From assembly GCA_036763105.1 (NCBI GenBank), contig JBAIYS010000012.1:1-64000 (forward strand): a stretch of 64,000 nt of DNA, given 5' to 3'. This stretch comes from Peptococcaceae bacterium 1198_IL3148 (GTDB lineage: Bacteria; Bacillota; Desulfotomaculia; Desulfotomaculales; Desulfohalotomaculaceae). Positions 42,105-50,936 of the stretch are shown one piece after another. The notes beneath the pieces were generated by a model, which had not been told where the DNA came from, made no database searches, and saw nothing but the letters and a program-made list of their open reading frames with translations. The translations under genes and the position numbers were made by a program. Positions within the stretch are counted from its first letter, which is position 1, and the number at the start of each line of letters is the position of its first letter.

Positions 42105-44525
42105 ATGAAAGTTTCCTATAAATGGTTACAAGAATTTGTGGACGTCAATATTCCCCCACAGGAACTGGCTGACCGTTTAACGATGGCCGGTGTGGCGGTG
42201 GAAAACGTGCACTATTTAGGTGAAGGGATCACCAATGTGGTTACCGGACAAATCCTGAAAATTGATCCCCATCCCAATGCGGATAAACTGGTGATTTGTC
42301 AGGTGACAACCGATGGCGAAGATCGCATCCAAATTGTTACTGGTGCCCAAAACGTACGGGAAGGGCATAAAATTCCAGTGGCTAAAGTGGGCGCCAAACT
42401 GCCCATCGGACTGACCATTAAAAAGAGCAAATTGCGTGGCGAACCTTCAAACGGCATGCTCTGTTCGGGGCAGGAACTGGGTATCGACACAAAGCTATTG
42501 CCTGCGGAACAACAGCATGGCATTATGATTCTGCCGGAAGACGCGCCACTAAATGTGGATATTGTTGAATACCTGGGATTGGATGACTATATATTGGAGC
42601 TAGAGTTAACTCCTAACCGTGGTGACTGTTTGTCAATGCTGGGTGTGGCCAGAGAAGTGGCGGTGATGCTAGGTTTAGAAATGCGGTTGCCTGAGACCAA
42701 TCCGGCGGAAAACGACACCGAGGTTAGTGGTTTAGCCAAGGTTGATATTGAAGCCGAAGACCTGTGCAACCGCTATGTGGTGCGGGTGGTGCAAGATGTA
42801 GAAATAGGGCCATCCCCGGCGTGGATGCAACAAAGATTGCGTGCAGCGGGAGTCAGACCCATTAACAATGTTGTGGATGTTACCAACTATGTGATGCTGG
42901 AGTTCGGTCAACCACTGCATGCCTTTGATTATGACAAGTTGACGGACCATCACATTATTGTGCGCCGGGCTAAGGCCGATGAACCGCTGGTGACATTGGA
43001 TGAAACCGAGCGCAAATTAACTGAAGATATGCTGGTAATTGCCGATCCCAATGGACCGGTGGCGGTGGCCGGTGTAATGGGTGGCTTGGAAAGTGAAGTC
43101 ACTGCCAGCACTAAGAATGTTTTAATTGAATCAGCATTTTTTAATCCCGTCAGTGTGCGACGGACAGCTAAGGCACTGAATATGCGTTCAGAAGCGTCGG
43201 CGCGGTTTGAGAAAACCATTGATATTGGCGGTTGTGTGCGGGCTGCTGATAGAGCGGCGCTGTTAATGCAACAGTTGGGTGGCGGCCAAGTGGTTAAAGG
43301 GGTAATTGACAATTATCCGCACTCCACCATTGAAAAAACAGTAACTTTAAGGCCGGAAAGAGTAGAATATCTGCTGGGCATTAAGATTGAAAAACAGCAT
43401 ATTATAGACATGTTGTCGGCGCTGCAATTTAAGGTGCAGCCTGAAGGTGCTGAGTTGCTGGTGACCATACCAACTTTCCGCCCAGACATCAGCCTTGAGG
43501 CGGACCTGGTGGAAGAGGTGGCCCGGATTTACGGCTATAACAATATTCCAAACACCTTAATTTATGGACCGACAACCCAAGGGAAGCGCGATTTTAACCA
43601 ACAATTGGTGCATGACATAAGAAATATTCTGGTGGGCTGTGGCCTTTATGAAGTGGTAACCTATGGGTTTGTTAGCCCCAAAGCTTTTGATCTAATGAAT
43701 TTACCGGCTGACAGTAAATTTAGAAATGTGGTTAAAATCCAGAACCCACTGAGCGAAGAACAATCTGTGATGCGCACAGTGCCGGTGCCCAATCTGCTGG
43801 AAGTGTTAGAAAGAAACCATAATCGCCAAGTGCAAAACGGGTCGATTTTTGAAATTGGCCGAGTCTTTTATCCCCAAGTGGGACAAGTGCTGCCGGAAGA
43901 AAGGTTGACTTTGGCTCTGGCCTTCTCTGGCTACACCGAAAAGAGTTGGAATGCTCCGGCTCAACCGATGGATTTTTACTATGCCAAAGGTGTACTAGAA
44001 ACCCTGCTTAATAAAATTGGCCTCAAAGAGGTTCAATTTGTGCGGCATACCGATCCTAGTTTCCACCCGGGGCGCACTGCGGCCATTGAAGTTAATGGGA
44101 AGATGTTGGGCGTATTGGGTGAGTTGCATCCCAATGTCATAGAAAACTATAACCTGCCCCATCGGGCAGTGGCTTGTAAAATTGACCTGACAGATTTGAT
44201 GGCCATTGAACTGGAGTTGCCTCAATATCAAGCGCTACCTAAGTTCCCGGCAGTGGACCGCGATTTGGCTTTGGTGGTTAAACAGGATGTGGCCACCAAA
44301 GATATGGTGGATACCATTACCAATACCAGTGGCGCCCTTTTAAAACAAGTTAAAGTTTTTGATGTTTACCAGGGCGCCCAAGTACAGGACGGATATAAGA
44401 GTCAAGCCTTTTCACTGTTATTCCAAGCACCGGATCGCACCTTGACCGATGAAGAGGTAACCAAGCAAATGATTAAAATCTTCAAGGCTTTAAGCGAAAA
44501 ATTTGCAGCAGAATTGCGTAGTTAG
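42105..44525 (+). CDS. pheT: Phenylalanyl-tRNA synthetase beta subunit
   Basis: An 806-residue beta subunit with the full bacterial domain order: EMAP-like tRNA-binding domain (about 40-155, ILKIDPHPNADKLVICQV), B3/B4 editing domain (about 210-385), B5 (about 400-475) and the C-terminal FDX-ACB anticodon domain (about 710-806, LPKFPAVDRDLALVV). ATG 42105 follows CAGGAGGG. It is co-transcribed with pheS and subject to the same attenuator. Confidence 0.98.
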   Translation: MKVSYKWLQEFVDVNIPPQELADRLTMAGVAVENVHYLGEGITNVVTGQILKIDPHPNADKLVICQVTTDGEDRIQIVTGAQNVREGHKIPVAKVGAKLPIGLTIKKSKLRGEPSNGMLCSGQELGIDTKLLPAEQQHGIMILPEDAPLNVDIVEYLGLDDYILELELTPNRGDCLSMLGVAREVAVMLGLEMRLPETNPAENDTEVSGLAKVDIEAEDLCNRYVVRVVQDVEIGPSPAWMQQRLRAAGVRPINNVVDVTNYVMLEFGQPLHAFDYDKLTDHHIIVRRAKADEPLVTLDETERKLTEDMLVIADPNGPVAVAGVMGGLESEVTASTKNVLIESAFFNPVSVRRTAKALNMRSEASARFEKTIDIGGCVRAADRAALLMQQLGGGQVVKGVIDNYPHSTIEKTVTLRPERVEYLLGIKIEKQHIIDMLSALQFKVQPEGAELLVTIPTFRPDISLEADLVEEVARIYGYNNIPNTLIYGPTTQGKRDFNQQLVHDIRNILVGCGLYEVVTYGFVSPKAFDLMNLPADSKFRNVVKIQNPLSEEQSVMRTVPVPNLLEVLERNHNRQVQNGSIFEIGRVFYPQVGQVLPEERLTLALAFSGYTEKSWNAPAQPMDFYYAKGVLETLLNKIGLKEVQFVRHTDPSFHPGRTAAIEVNGKMLGVLGELHPNVIENYNLPHRAVACKIDLTDLMAIELELPQYQALPKFPAVDRDLALVVKQDVATKDMVDTITNTSGALLKQVKVFDVYQGAQVQDGYKSQAFSLLFQAPDRTLTDEEVTKQMIKIFKALSEKFAAELRS

Positions 44526-44582
44526 CAGGAATTTACCATATAATGACGAATAGATGCTTAAAACGGTGGAGGAGGAACCCAG

Positions 44583-44855
44583 ATGTCCGGTCAAAAGGCC
44601 CGGGTTGAAGTGGAAATATGTGGGGATAAGTTTACCATTAAGGGTGATGAATCACCTGAACATATAGAGATGGTGGCAAATTATGTGGACCGTAAGGTGA
44701 AACAATTGGTCAACATTAACCCTAAACTTACCACAACCAATGCGGCAATTCTGGCAGCTATCAATATTGCCGATGAACTCAGTAAACTGCAAGCAGATTA
44801 CGATAACTTGCTGGAAATGATGGATACCTTGGATGCCGATGCCGAGAAAAAGTAA
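44583..44855 (+). CDS. zapA: Cell division protein ZapA
   Basis: A 90-residue ZapA, which bundles FtsZ filaments at the division ring. The N-terminal beta-rich part (VEVEICGDKFTIKGDESPEHI) and long C-terminal helix (NAAILAAINIADELSKLQAD) are typical. RBS GGAGGAGG precedes ATG 44583. It is followed by its own terminator, and the pheT-zapA-polX order is common in this group. Confidence 0.92.
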   Translation: MSGQKARVEVEICGDKFTIKGDESPEHIEMVANYVDRKVKQLVNINPKLTTTNAAILAAINIADELSKLQADYDNLLEMMDTLDADAEKK

Positions 44856-44869
44856 TCTAAACGCTAAAA

Positions 44870-44911
44870 AAACACTCATGGACGATCACTTCATGAGTGT
44901 TTCTTTTGCTT
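44870..44911 (+). terminator. Terminator after zapA
   Basis: An 11-bp perfect stem (44870-44880 with 44892-44902), then CTTTTGCTTTT. Confidence 0.85.
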
Positions 44912-45010
44912 TTCAAAATATATTCACCGCTGCATGGCTAGAGCCTGCAGGTTCGGGGAAAAATGAATAGGTGATAGAACAAGAACAATTGTTATGGGAG
45001 CAGTGGTTTG

Positions 45011-46720
45011 ATGAAAAACATTGAAATAGCTTGGGTCTTTAATGAAATGGCGGACCTATTGGAAATAAAGGGTGCAGATTTTTTTAAAGTGAAGGCGTAT
45101 CGCAACGGGGCCAAAACCATTATGCGCCTGGAAAAACCAGTGGCAGAATTGGTTGCCAACGGTACTTTTAGCAAACTGCCCGGCATTGGCAAAGCAATAA
45201 CTGATAAAACTAAAGAATTATTGGAAACGGGAACTTGCAAAGCACACCAAGAATTGCTGGCGGAAATACCGCGGGGAGTGTTGGAGATTCGCGCTTTGCC
45301 CGGCATCGGCCCTAAAAAGGCGCGACTGATTTTTGAAAAACTGGGCATAGCTTCGCTGGCCGAACTGGAAGTGGCAGCTAATAAAAGGGAAATAAGAAAG
45401 CTGCCCGGCATGAGTGCTAAGTCTGAATATGACATTGCCCGCAACATCAATGTATTCAGAAACGGTACTGATAAGGTAATATTGGGGTTTGCTCGGGATT
45501 TAGGGATAGAATTACGGGAGTTTTTGCTGTCATTGCCGGGGGTAAAAAATGTTGAATTTGCCGGTAGCACCAGGCGTTGGAAAGAAACAGTGCGGGATTT
45601 GGATATGGTGGCAGCAACGGAGGATGTACCGGAGCTGATTGATGCCTTAATCACCCACCCCAAAGTCACTAAGGTGTTGGAAAGGGAAGAAAACCGGGTC
45701 AGAGTGATGACCTTTTGGGGAGTGCCGGTGGATTTAACGGTGGTAACGCCGGATCGCTTCATTACCACTTGGCACCGCAGCACCGGCAGTAAAAAACATT
45801 ATCAACACTTACAACGCATTGCCGAACAAAAGAACTTTCAGTTGAGTCATAAATATATTAAGGATGCGGCCGGACAACCACTGCCGGTGGAGAGTGAAGC
45901 TGATATTTATCAGGCACTGGGGATGACATATGTCCCGGCCGAGCTGCGGGAAGATAACGGAGAGATTGAAGCCGCCCAGCAACATGCTTTACCCAACTTA
46001 GTGGCAGTGAGCGATATTAAAGGGGATTTACATACCCACACCCATTGGAGTGATGCTGCCCTTTCCATAGAGGAAATGGTGGCCGGTGCTAAGGAAAGGG
46101 GTTACTCATACTTGGCCATTACCGATCACTCCGGTTCATTAAAAATAGCCAACGGCCTTAATGTCGAAAGGTTACATAAGCAAGGTAAAGAAATTGACAA
46201 GTTAAATGAGCAACAGCAAGATTTCACCATATTAAAGGGTGTAGAGTGTGATATTCTAGCTGATGGCAGTTTGGATCATCACGATGATATATTGCGGGAC
46301 TTAGATGTGGTGGTGGCCTCGGTACACTCGGCCTTTAAACAGGATAAAGAAACCATGACCAATCGCATTGTCTCGGCCATTGAACATGAACATGTGGACA
46401 TTATTGGCCATGTCAGCGGACGTTTGCTGGGCAGAAGGGAAGGTTATGAATTGGATATTGACCGGGTGTTGGAGGCGGCAGCCAAGTATAACACTATACT
46501 GGAGATCAATGCTTCCCCCGACCGCTTGGATTTAAGTGAAGAAAATGCCCGCAAAGCTAAGGAAATGGGAATCAGGATTGCTATTAATACCGATGCCCAT
46601 GACTTGAAGCGATTAAACGAAATGGAGTATGGCGTATCGGTGGCCCGGCGGGCTTGGTTGACAAAGGATGATATTATCAATACCAAGGATGTAGATCAAT
46701 TGTTAAAGGAATTAAGATAA
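45011..46720 (+). CDS. polX: PolX: family X DNA polymerase/3'-5' exonuclease with PHP domain
   Basis: A 569-residue repair polymerase. It has an N-terminal helix-hairpin-helix region ([30 protein letters not shown]), a nucleotidyltransferase palm with [18 protein letters not shown] and DLTVV (catalytic Asp residues), and a C-terminal PHP nuclease domain ([35 protein letters not shown]) that supplies manganese-dependent exonuclease activity. ATG 45011 follows GGGAG. Its stop overlaps the mpg start. Confidence 0.95.
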   Translation: MKNIEIAWVFNEMADLLEIKGADFFKVKAYRNGAKTIMRLEKPVAELVANGTFSKLPGIGKAITDKTKELLETGTCKAHQELLAEIPRGVLEIRALPGIGPKKARLIFEKLGIASLAELEVAANKREIRKLPGMSAKSEYDIARNINVFRNGTDKVILGFARDLGIELREFLLSLPGVKNVEFAGSTRRWKETVRDLDMVAATEDVPELIDALITHPKVTKVLEREENRVRVMTFWGVPVDLTVVTPDRFITTWHRSTGSKKHYQHLQRIAEQKNFQLSHKYIKDAAGQPLPVESEADIYQALGMTYVPAELREDNGEIEAAQQHALPNLVAVSDIKGDLHTHTHWSDAALSIEEMVAGAKERGYSYLAITDHSGSLKIANGLNVERLHKQGKEIDKLNEQQQDFTILKGVECDILADGSLDHHDDILRDLDVVVASVHSAFKQDKETMTNRIVSAIEHEHVDIIGHVSGRLLGRREGYELDIDRVLEAAAKYNTILEINASPDRLDLSEENARKAKEMGIRIAINTDAHDLKRLNEMEYGVSVARRAWLTKDDIINTKDVDQLLKELR

Positions 46721-47304
46721 TGTTTGGTTTTAGCCAACCATTAGACACAAATTTTTACCAGCGCGATACCGTCCAAGTGGCTAAAGAGTTGTTGGGCTGC
46801 AAGTTGGTACACTGCAGTCCCTCAGGCATAACCGTTGGCATAATTGTAGAGACCGAAGCATATATGCAAATTGGTGACCCCGCCTGTCATGCCAGTCGAG
46901 GCATGACCAAAAGAAACCAAGTGATGTTTGGTCCGCCGGGCAAGGCTTACGTCTATTTTACCTATGGCATGCATTACTGTTTTAATGTAGTCACCAACGA
47001 TGAAGGAGTAGGGGACGCCGTTTTGATTCGCGCCCTAGAGCCAGTTGATGGTATTGAGTTAATGCAACATCGCAGGCAAAGGGAACGCCTATGGGATCTA
47101 TGTTCCGGTCCAGCCAAACTGGTGCAAGCCATGGGTATTACCAAAGAACACAACGGCTCTGACCTAACCCAAGGACCGATAACCATCTATGCCGGACACA
47201 GGGTAAAGGACATCGTCACCACCACCAGAATCGGCATCAAAGAAGGGGCAGAATTACCGCTACGGTTTTACATAGCGGGAAACAAATACATCTCAAAAAA
47301 GTAA
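46720..47304 (+). CDS. 3-methyladenine DNA glycosylase (Mpg/AAG family)
   Basis: A 194-residue alkylation-repair glycosylase. It has [11 protein letters not shown], the catalytic [23 protein letters not shown] region (acid Glu in VETEAY), [22 protein letters not shown] and [15 protein letters not shown] 46720 overlaps the polX stop by one base, so the pair is translationally coupled and forms a small repair operon. Confidence 0.95.
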   Translation: MFGFSQPLDTNFYQRDTVQVAKELLGCKLVHCSPSGITVGIIVETEAYMQIGDPACHASRGMTKRNQVMFGPPGKAYVYFTYGMHYCFNVVTNDEGVGDAVLIRALEPVDGIELMQHRRQRERLWDLCSGPAKLVQAMGITKEHNGSDLTQGPITIYAGHRVKDIVTTTRIGIKEGAELPLRFYIAGNKYISKK

Positions 47305-47429
47305 CAGAGTTGAGCCCGCAAAACGGAATCCTTGTGTGTAATGAAAAAGTTATTGTTATAATTAATGTTACTTTCAAGCCCCTACGGAGAACATTGCAAG
47401 GGGAACATAAAATGTTGGAGGTTATTAAC

Positions 47430-48380
47430 ATGAAATTAAAAGAAATCTACAACTTAGCAATTGAAATGGGCAAAAAGCACGACCCCAGAGGATTAGAACA
47501 GGTGGAAAAACTGCTGGCTAAAACCAAAGAACGCTACCAAGAACTTAATGAAGAAGAAAAATCAGAATTTGATACCGATAAACTGTTTAACCCCTATAGT
47601 GACACCAGGGTACTGCTGGGTGACTTAGATTTAGAAGTGAAAAGAATACTTACCGGTATCGACATGGAAGTGGGCGAAGTGGTGTTGGCTGATCGCCTAT
47701 CAGAAAAGGGCCAAAAGATTGATCTGATCCTATCTCACCACCCTGAGGGTAAAGCCATGGCGGCTTTGTATGGTGTGATGCACATCCAGGAGGATGTATT
47801 ACATAAGTTTGGCGTACCAATAAACGTGGCCGAAAGCATCATGTCATCACGGATTAATGAAGTGCGCCGGGGAATGCTACCCCATAACCACAACCGCGCT
47901 GTGGACGCTGCCAAATTGTTGGGCTTTGCCTTCATGAGCATGCATACCCCGGCCGATAACATGGTGAATGATTACCTGCAAACTAAATTCGATCAACAGC
48001 GGCCAGAAACCCTGGGTGAAGTGGTTAAAATGCTAAAACAAGAACCAGAATATGCCGAGGCAGTCCAATATAATGCCGGACCCACCATCGTTATTGGTAC
48101 CAAGGATCGACGGGCTGGTAAAATCATGGTGGATATGACCGGTGGCACCAGTGGCTCTGAGGATGCCTATAACAAACTGCAAACCGCTGGCGTGGGCACT
48201 TTGGTGACCATGCACATCGGTGAAAAGCACCGCAAAGAGGCAGAAAAGAACCATATCAATGTCATCATTGCCGGCCATATGGCAAGCGATTCGCTGGGTA
48301 TGAACCTAATTCTGGATAAATTTGAAGAACAGGGAGTAGAAGTGTTGACTACTTCCGGACTGCTCAGATACAAACGTTAA
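47430..48380 (+). CDS. NIF3-like dinuclear metal protein
   Basis: A 316-residue member of the NIF3 (NGG1p-interacting factor) superfamily. Likely metal ligands are seen in LILSHHPEGKA and in the C-terminal MHIGEKHR and IAGHMASDSLGM. A helical N-terminus (NLAIEMGKKHDPRGLEQVEKL) precedes the fold. Biochemical function is unclear in this family. ATG 47430 follows GGAGGTTA; a longer open frame upstream is non-coding in character. Confidence 0.82.
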   Translation: MKLKEIYNLAIEMGKKHDPRGLEQVEKLLAKTKERYQELNEEEKSEFDTDKLFNPYSDTRVLLGDLDLEVKRILTGIDMEVGEVVLADRLSEKGQKIDLILSHHPEGKAMAALYGVMHIQEDVLHKFGVPINVAESIMSSRINEVRRGMLPHNHNRAVDAAKLLGFAFMSMHTPADNMVNDYLQTKFDQQRPETLGEVVKMLKQEPEYAEAVQYNAGPTIVIGTKDRRAGKIMVDMTGGTSGSEDAYNKLQTAGVGTLVTMHIGEKHRKEAEKNHINVIIAGHMASDSLGMNLILDKFEEQGVEVLTTSGLLRYKR

Positions 48381-48394
48381 ACGGGGGTTATATA

Positions 48395-50926
48395 ATGCAA
48401 AAGCCCGAACTTTTAGCTCCGGCCGGTTCATGGGAGGCGCTGGTGGCGGCTGTTCAAAATGGAGCAGACGCTGTATATTTCGGTGGCAAAGCCTTTAATG
48501 CCCGGTATTCGGCCACCAATTTTGATGATGATCAATTGGTCAAGGCGGTGGAATATTGCCATGTCCGTGGAGTTAAGGTTTATGTGACAGTAAATATCAT
48601 TTTGTCCGATACTGAATTGAAGGAAGCTTTGACTTTTCTGCATTTTCTGCACAACAGTAGGGTAGATGCCATCATAGTTCAAGATCTGGGCTTAGCTAAA
48701 CTGGCCCGCCAAGTGGTGCCCGAATTGCCGCTCCATGCCAGCACCCAAATGACGGTGCACAATGCCGCTGGGGTAGAATTATTACAGCAGTATGGTTTTG
48801 AACGGATTGTATTGTCCCGGGAGATGGAATTGGAGAACATTGCCCAAATTAAAAGGGAAACCGGTGCCGATTTGGAAACCTTTATCCACGGGGCATTATG
48901 TGTTTGCTATTCCGGACAATGCTTGATGTCCAGTATGATTGGTGGCCGCAGCGGCAACCGGGGTAGATGTGCCCAACCCTGCCGTTTACAGTATCAGTTG
49001 GTTGACCACCGGGGCAAGTCTTTGGTTGACACCGGGGCGGTGGGGGATTATTTACTAAGCCCTCGCGACATCAACCTGAGCGCCCATGTGCCGGACTTAA
49101 TCAGGGCTGGTATAAATTCCTTCAAGGTGGAAGGTCGCATGAAGCGTCCAGAATATGTGGCCACCGTTATCAGGGTCTATCGCCAGTTAATTGATAAGGC
49201 TTTGGCCGGCGGGGAATTCAATGTGGAGCCTAGAGAAGCAAAGGATTTGGAACAAATCTTTAATCGTGACTTTTCCACCGGCTATTTTTATGGTAACCCT
49301 GGCGGTGAATTAATGAGCTACAAGCGCCCCAATAACCGAGGAATACTATTGGGTCGAGTAAAAAGATTTAGCAAAGACAGCAACCTGGTGGAGCTGGCAC
49401 TGCACGAACCACTGCGGGTGGGAGATGGCATTGAGGTTTGGGTCACCCAAGGTGGTCGGGTGGGCACCGAGGTGTCCCGCATTATTATGCAGGGCAGCCA
49501 AGTGGAGAGTGCCCCGGCCGGTGCCAACGTTTGGGTGGATATTCGGGGAAAAGTGCGCCCGGGAGACCGGGTGTTTAAAACCAACGACGCCCAGTTAATG
49601 CAACAGGCTAAGTTGAGTTATACCTCCAGTAAAGAACTGAAAAAGATTCCACTTAAGTTTACAGTTAAAGCCAGTGTGGGCGAACCGCTGTACATTAAAG
49701 TGGCGGATCCGATGGGCAATTGGGCCGAGCATTCCTCAATAGAAGTGGGCCAACCGGCAGAAAAAAGACCTTTGACAGAGGATTTTTTGGCTGCGCAATT
49801 GAATCGTCTAGGTAACACTCCCTTTTCCCTAGGGGAACTGGACAGTGATATTCAAGGGCAAGTAATGTTTCCCATGAGTGTTATCAACGAACAGCGCCGG
49901 ACGGTGTTGGAACTATTGGAACAGCATCGCAGGGGTACCCGCAGTAAAACCGTCGATAAAGGGGTTTTTAAACAACGACTGACCGAAGCGCTGGCAGATT
50001 TAGAACAGCATAACCCCGGCGGCAAAAGAAACCGCCCTAAATTGGCGGTAAACGTCACTGAACTGGCAACGTTGAAGGCAGTGGTGGATGCCGGGGCAGA
50101 CATTGTCTATTTTGGCGGCGAAAGCTATCGCTCCCAGAAGGCCATTACACCCGAGGACATCAAAAGTGCTACTGCCTATTGCAACAAGCACGGGGTTGAA
50201 TTTGTACTGTCGTCACCCCGAATTTTGCAAGATCAAGAACTAAATCGGTTTATAAATTTTATAGGCAAAGTTATACCTAATGTTAGCAAAGTGCTGGTGG
50301 GCAACCTGGGCCTACTTAAAGAGCTTAAAGATAACCATCAGCTGCAGCTAATTGCGGATTTCTCTTTTAGTGTGTTTAATCGGGCTGCTGCCGCCATGTT
50401 GGCGGAACAAGGGGTGGTTCGGGTCACCCTTTCGCCGGAACTGACCATGGGACAAATAAAGGAATTTGCCGCCAATACCGCCATGCCATTGGAGGTGATG
50501 GTGCATGGGGCATTGCCGTTAATGGTCACCAGGTACTGTGCTATGGGCAGTTTGCTGGGCGGATTAACCAGCCAAAATAAGTGTTCTGGTCCTTGCCGCA
50601 ATCAATCCTGCGGTTTGAAAGACCGTAAAGGGATTGTGTTTCCCATTAAAGTGGACCAGTATTGCCACCAGCATATTTTTAATTCTAAAGAGCTGTGTAT
50701 GATTGAAGATATTGGCCCGCTGGCAGCGGCAGGTTTATCGGTACTGCGCATAGATGCCCGGATTGTCAATGCAGAACGGGCTAAGCATATTGTGCAAGCC
50801 TATCGGAATGTATTGAGGTTTTACCCAGATCAGGAGTGGTATGAAATTGCAGCCAATGCTAAGGCGGAACTAGAAAAGGAGTCAATGGGATTCACCAAGG
50901 GTCACTATTATCGTGGAATAATATAA
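48395..50926 (+). CDS. U32 family peptidase/hydroxylation-type protein, internally duplicated
   Basis: An 843-residue U32 protein (YhbU/RlhA relatives). The first half opens PELLAPAGSWEALVAAVQNG and carries GALCVCYSGQCLMS with GRCAQPCRLQY, the U32 cysteine set. A DUF3656-like middle segment follows. The last third begins a second U32-like domain (LATLKAVVDAGADIVYFGGE) with its own cysteines (RYCAMGSLL, NKCSGPCRN). Some relatives hydroxylate RNA or ubiquinone precursors rather than cleave peptides, so the activity is open. ATG 48395 lies 14 bases after the NIF3 gene. Confidence 0.9.
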   Translation: MQKPELLAPAGSWEALVAAVQNGADAVYFGGKAFNARYSATNFDDDQLVKAVEYCHVRGVKVYVTVNIILSDTELKEALTFLHFLHNSRVDAIIVQDLGLAKLARQVVPELPLHASTQMTVHNAAGVELLQQYGFERIVLSREMELENIAQIKRETGADLETFIHGALCVCYSGQCLMSSMIGGRSGNRGRCAQPCRLQYQLVDHRGKSLVDTGAVGDYLLSPRDINLSAHVPDLIRAGINSFKVEGRMKRPEYVATVIRVYRQLIDKALAGGEFNVEPREAKDLEQIFNRDFSTGYFYGNPGGELMSYKRPNNRGILLGRVKRFSKDSNLVELALHEPLRVGDGIEVWVTQGGRVGTEVSRIIMQGSQVESAPAGANVWVDIRGKVRPGDRVFKTNDAQLMQQAKLSYTSSKELKKIPLKFTVKASVGEPLYIKVADPMGNWAEHSSIEVGQPAEKRPLTEDFLAAQLNRLGNTPFSLGELDSDIQGQVMFPMSVINEQRRTVLELLEQHRRGTRSKTVDKGVFKQRLTEALADLEQHNPGGKRNRPKLAVNVTELATLKAVVDAGADIVYFGGESYRSQKAITPEDIKSATAYCNKHGVEFVLSSPRILQDQELNRFINFIGKVIPNVSKVLVGNLGLLKELKDNHQLQLIADFSFSVFNRAAAAMLAEQGVVRVTLSPELTMGQIKEFAANTAMPLEVMVHGALPLMVTRYCAMGSLLGGLTSQNKCSGPCRNQSCGLKDRKGIVFPIKVDQYCHQHIFNSKELCMIEDIGPLAAAGLSVLRIDARIVNAERAKHIVQAYRNVLRFYPDQEWYEIAANAKAELEKESMGFTKGHYYRGII

Positions 50927-50936
50927 GGGGAGTTTT

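Noticed and set aside
44992-45783. Long minus-strand open frame inside polX
   Set aside because: Serine-rich antisense shadow of a well-supported gene, without RBS or known domains.
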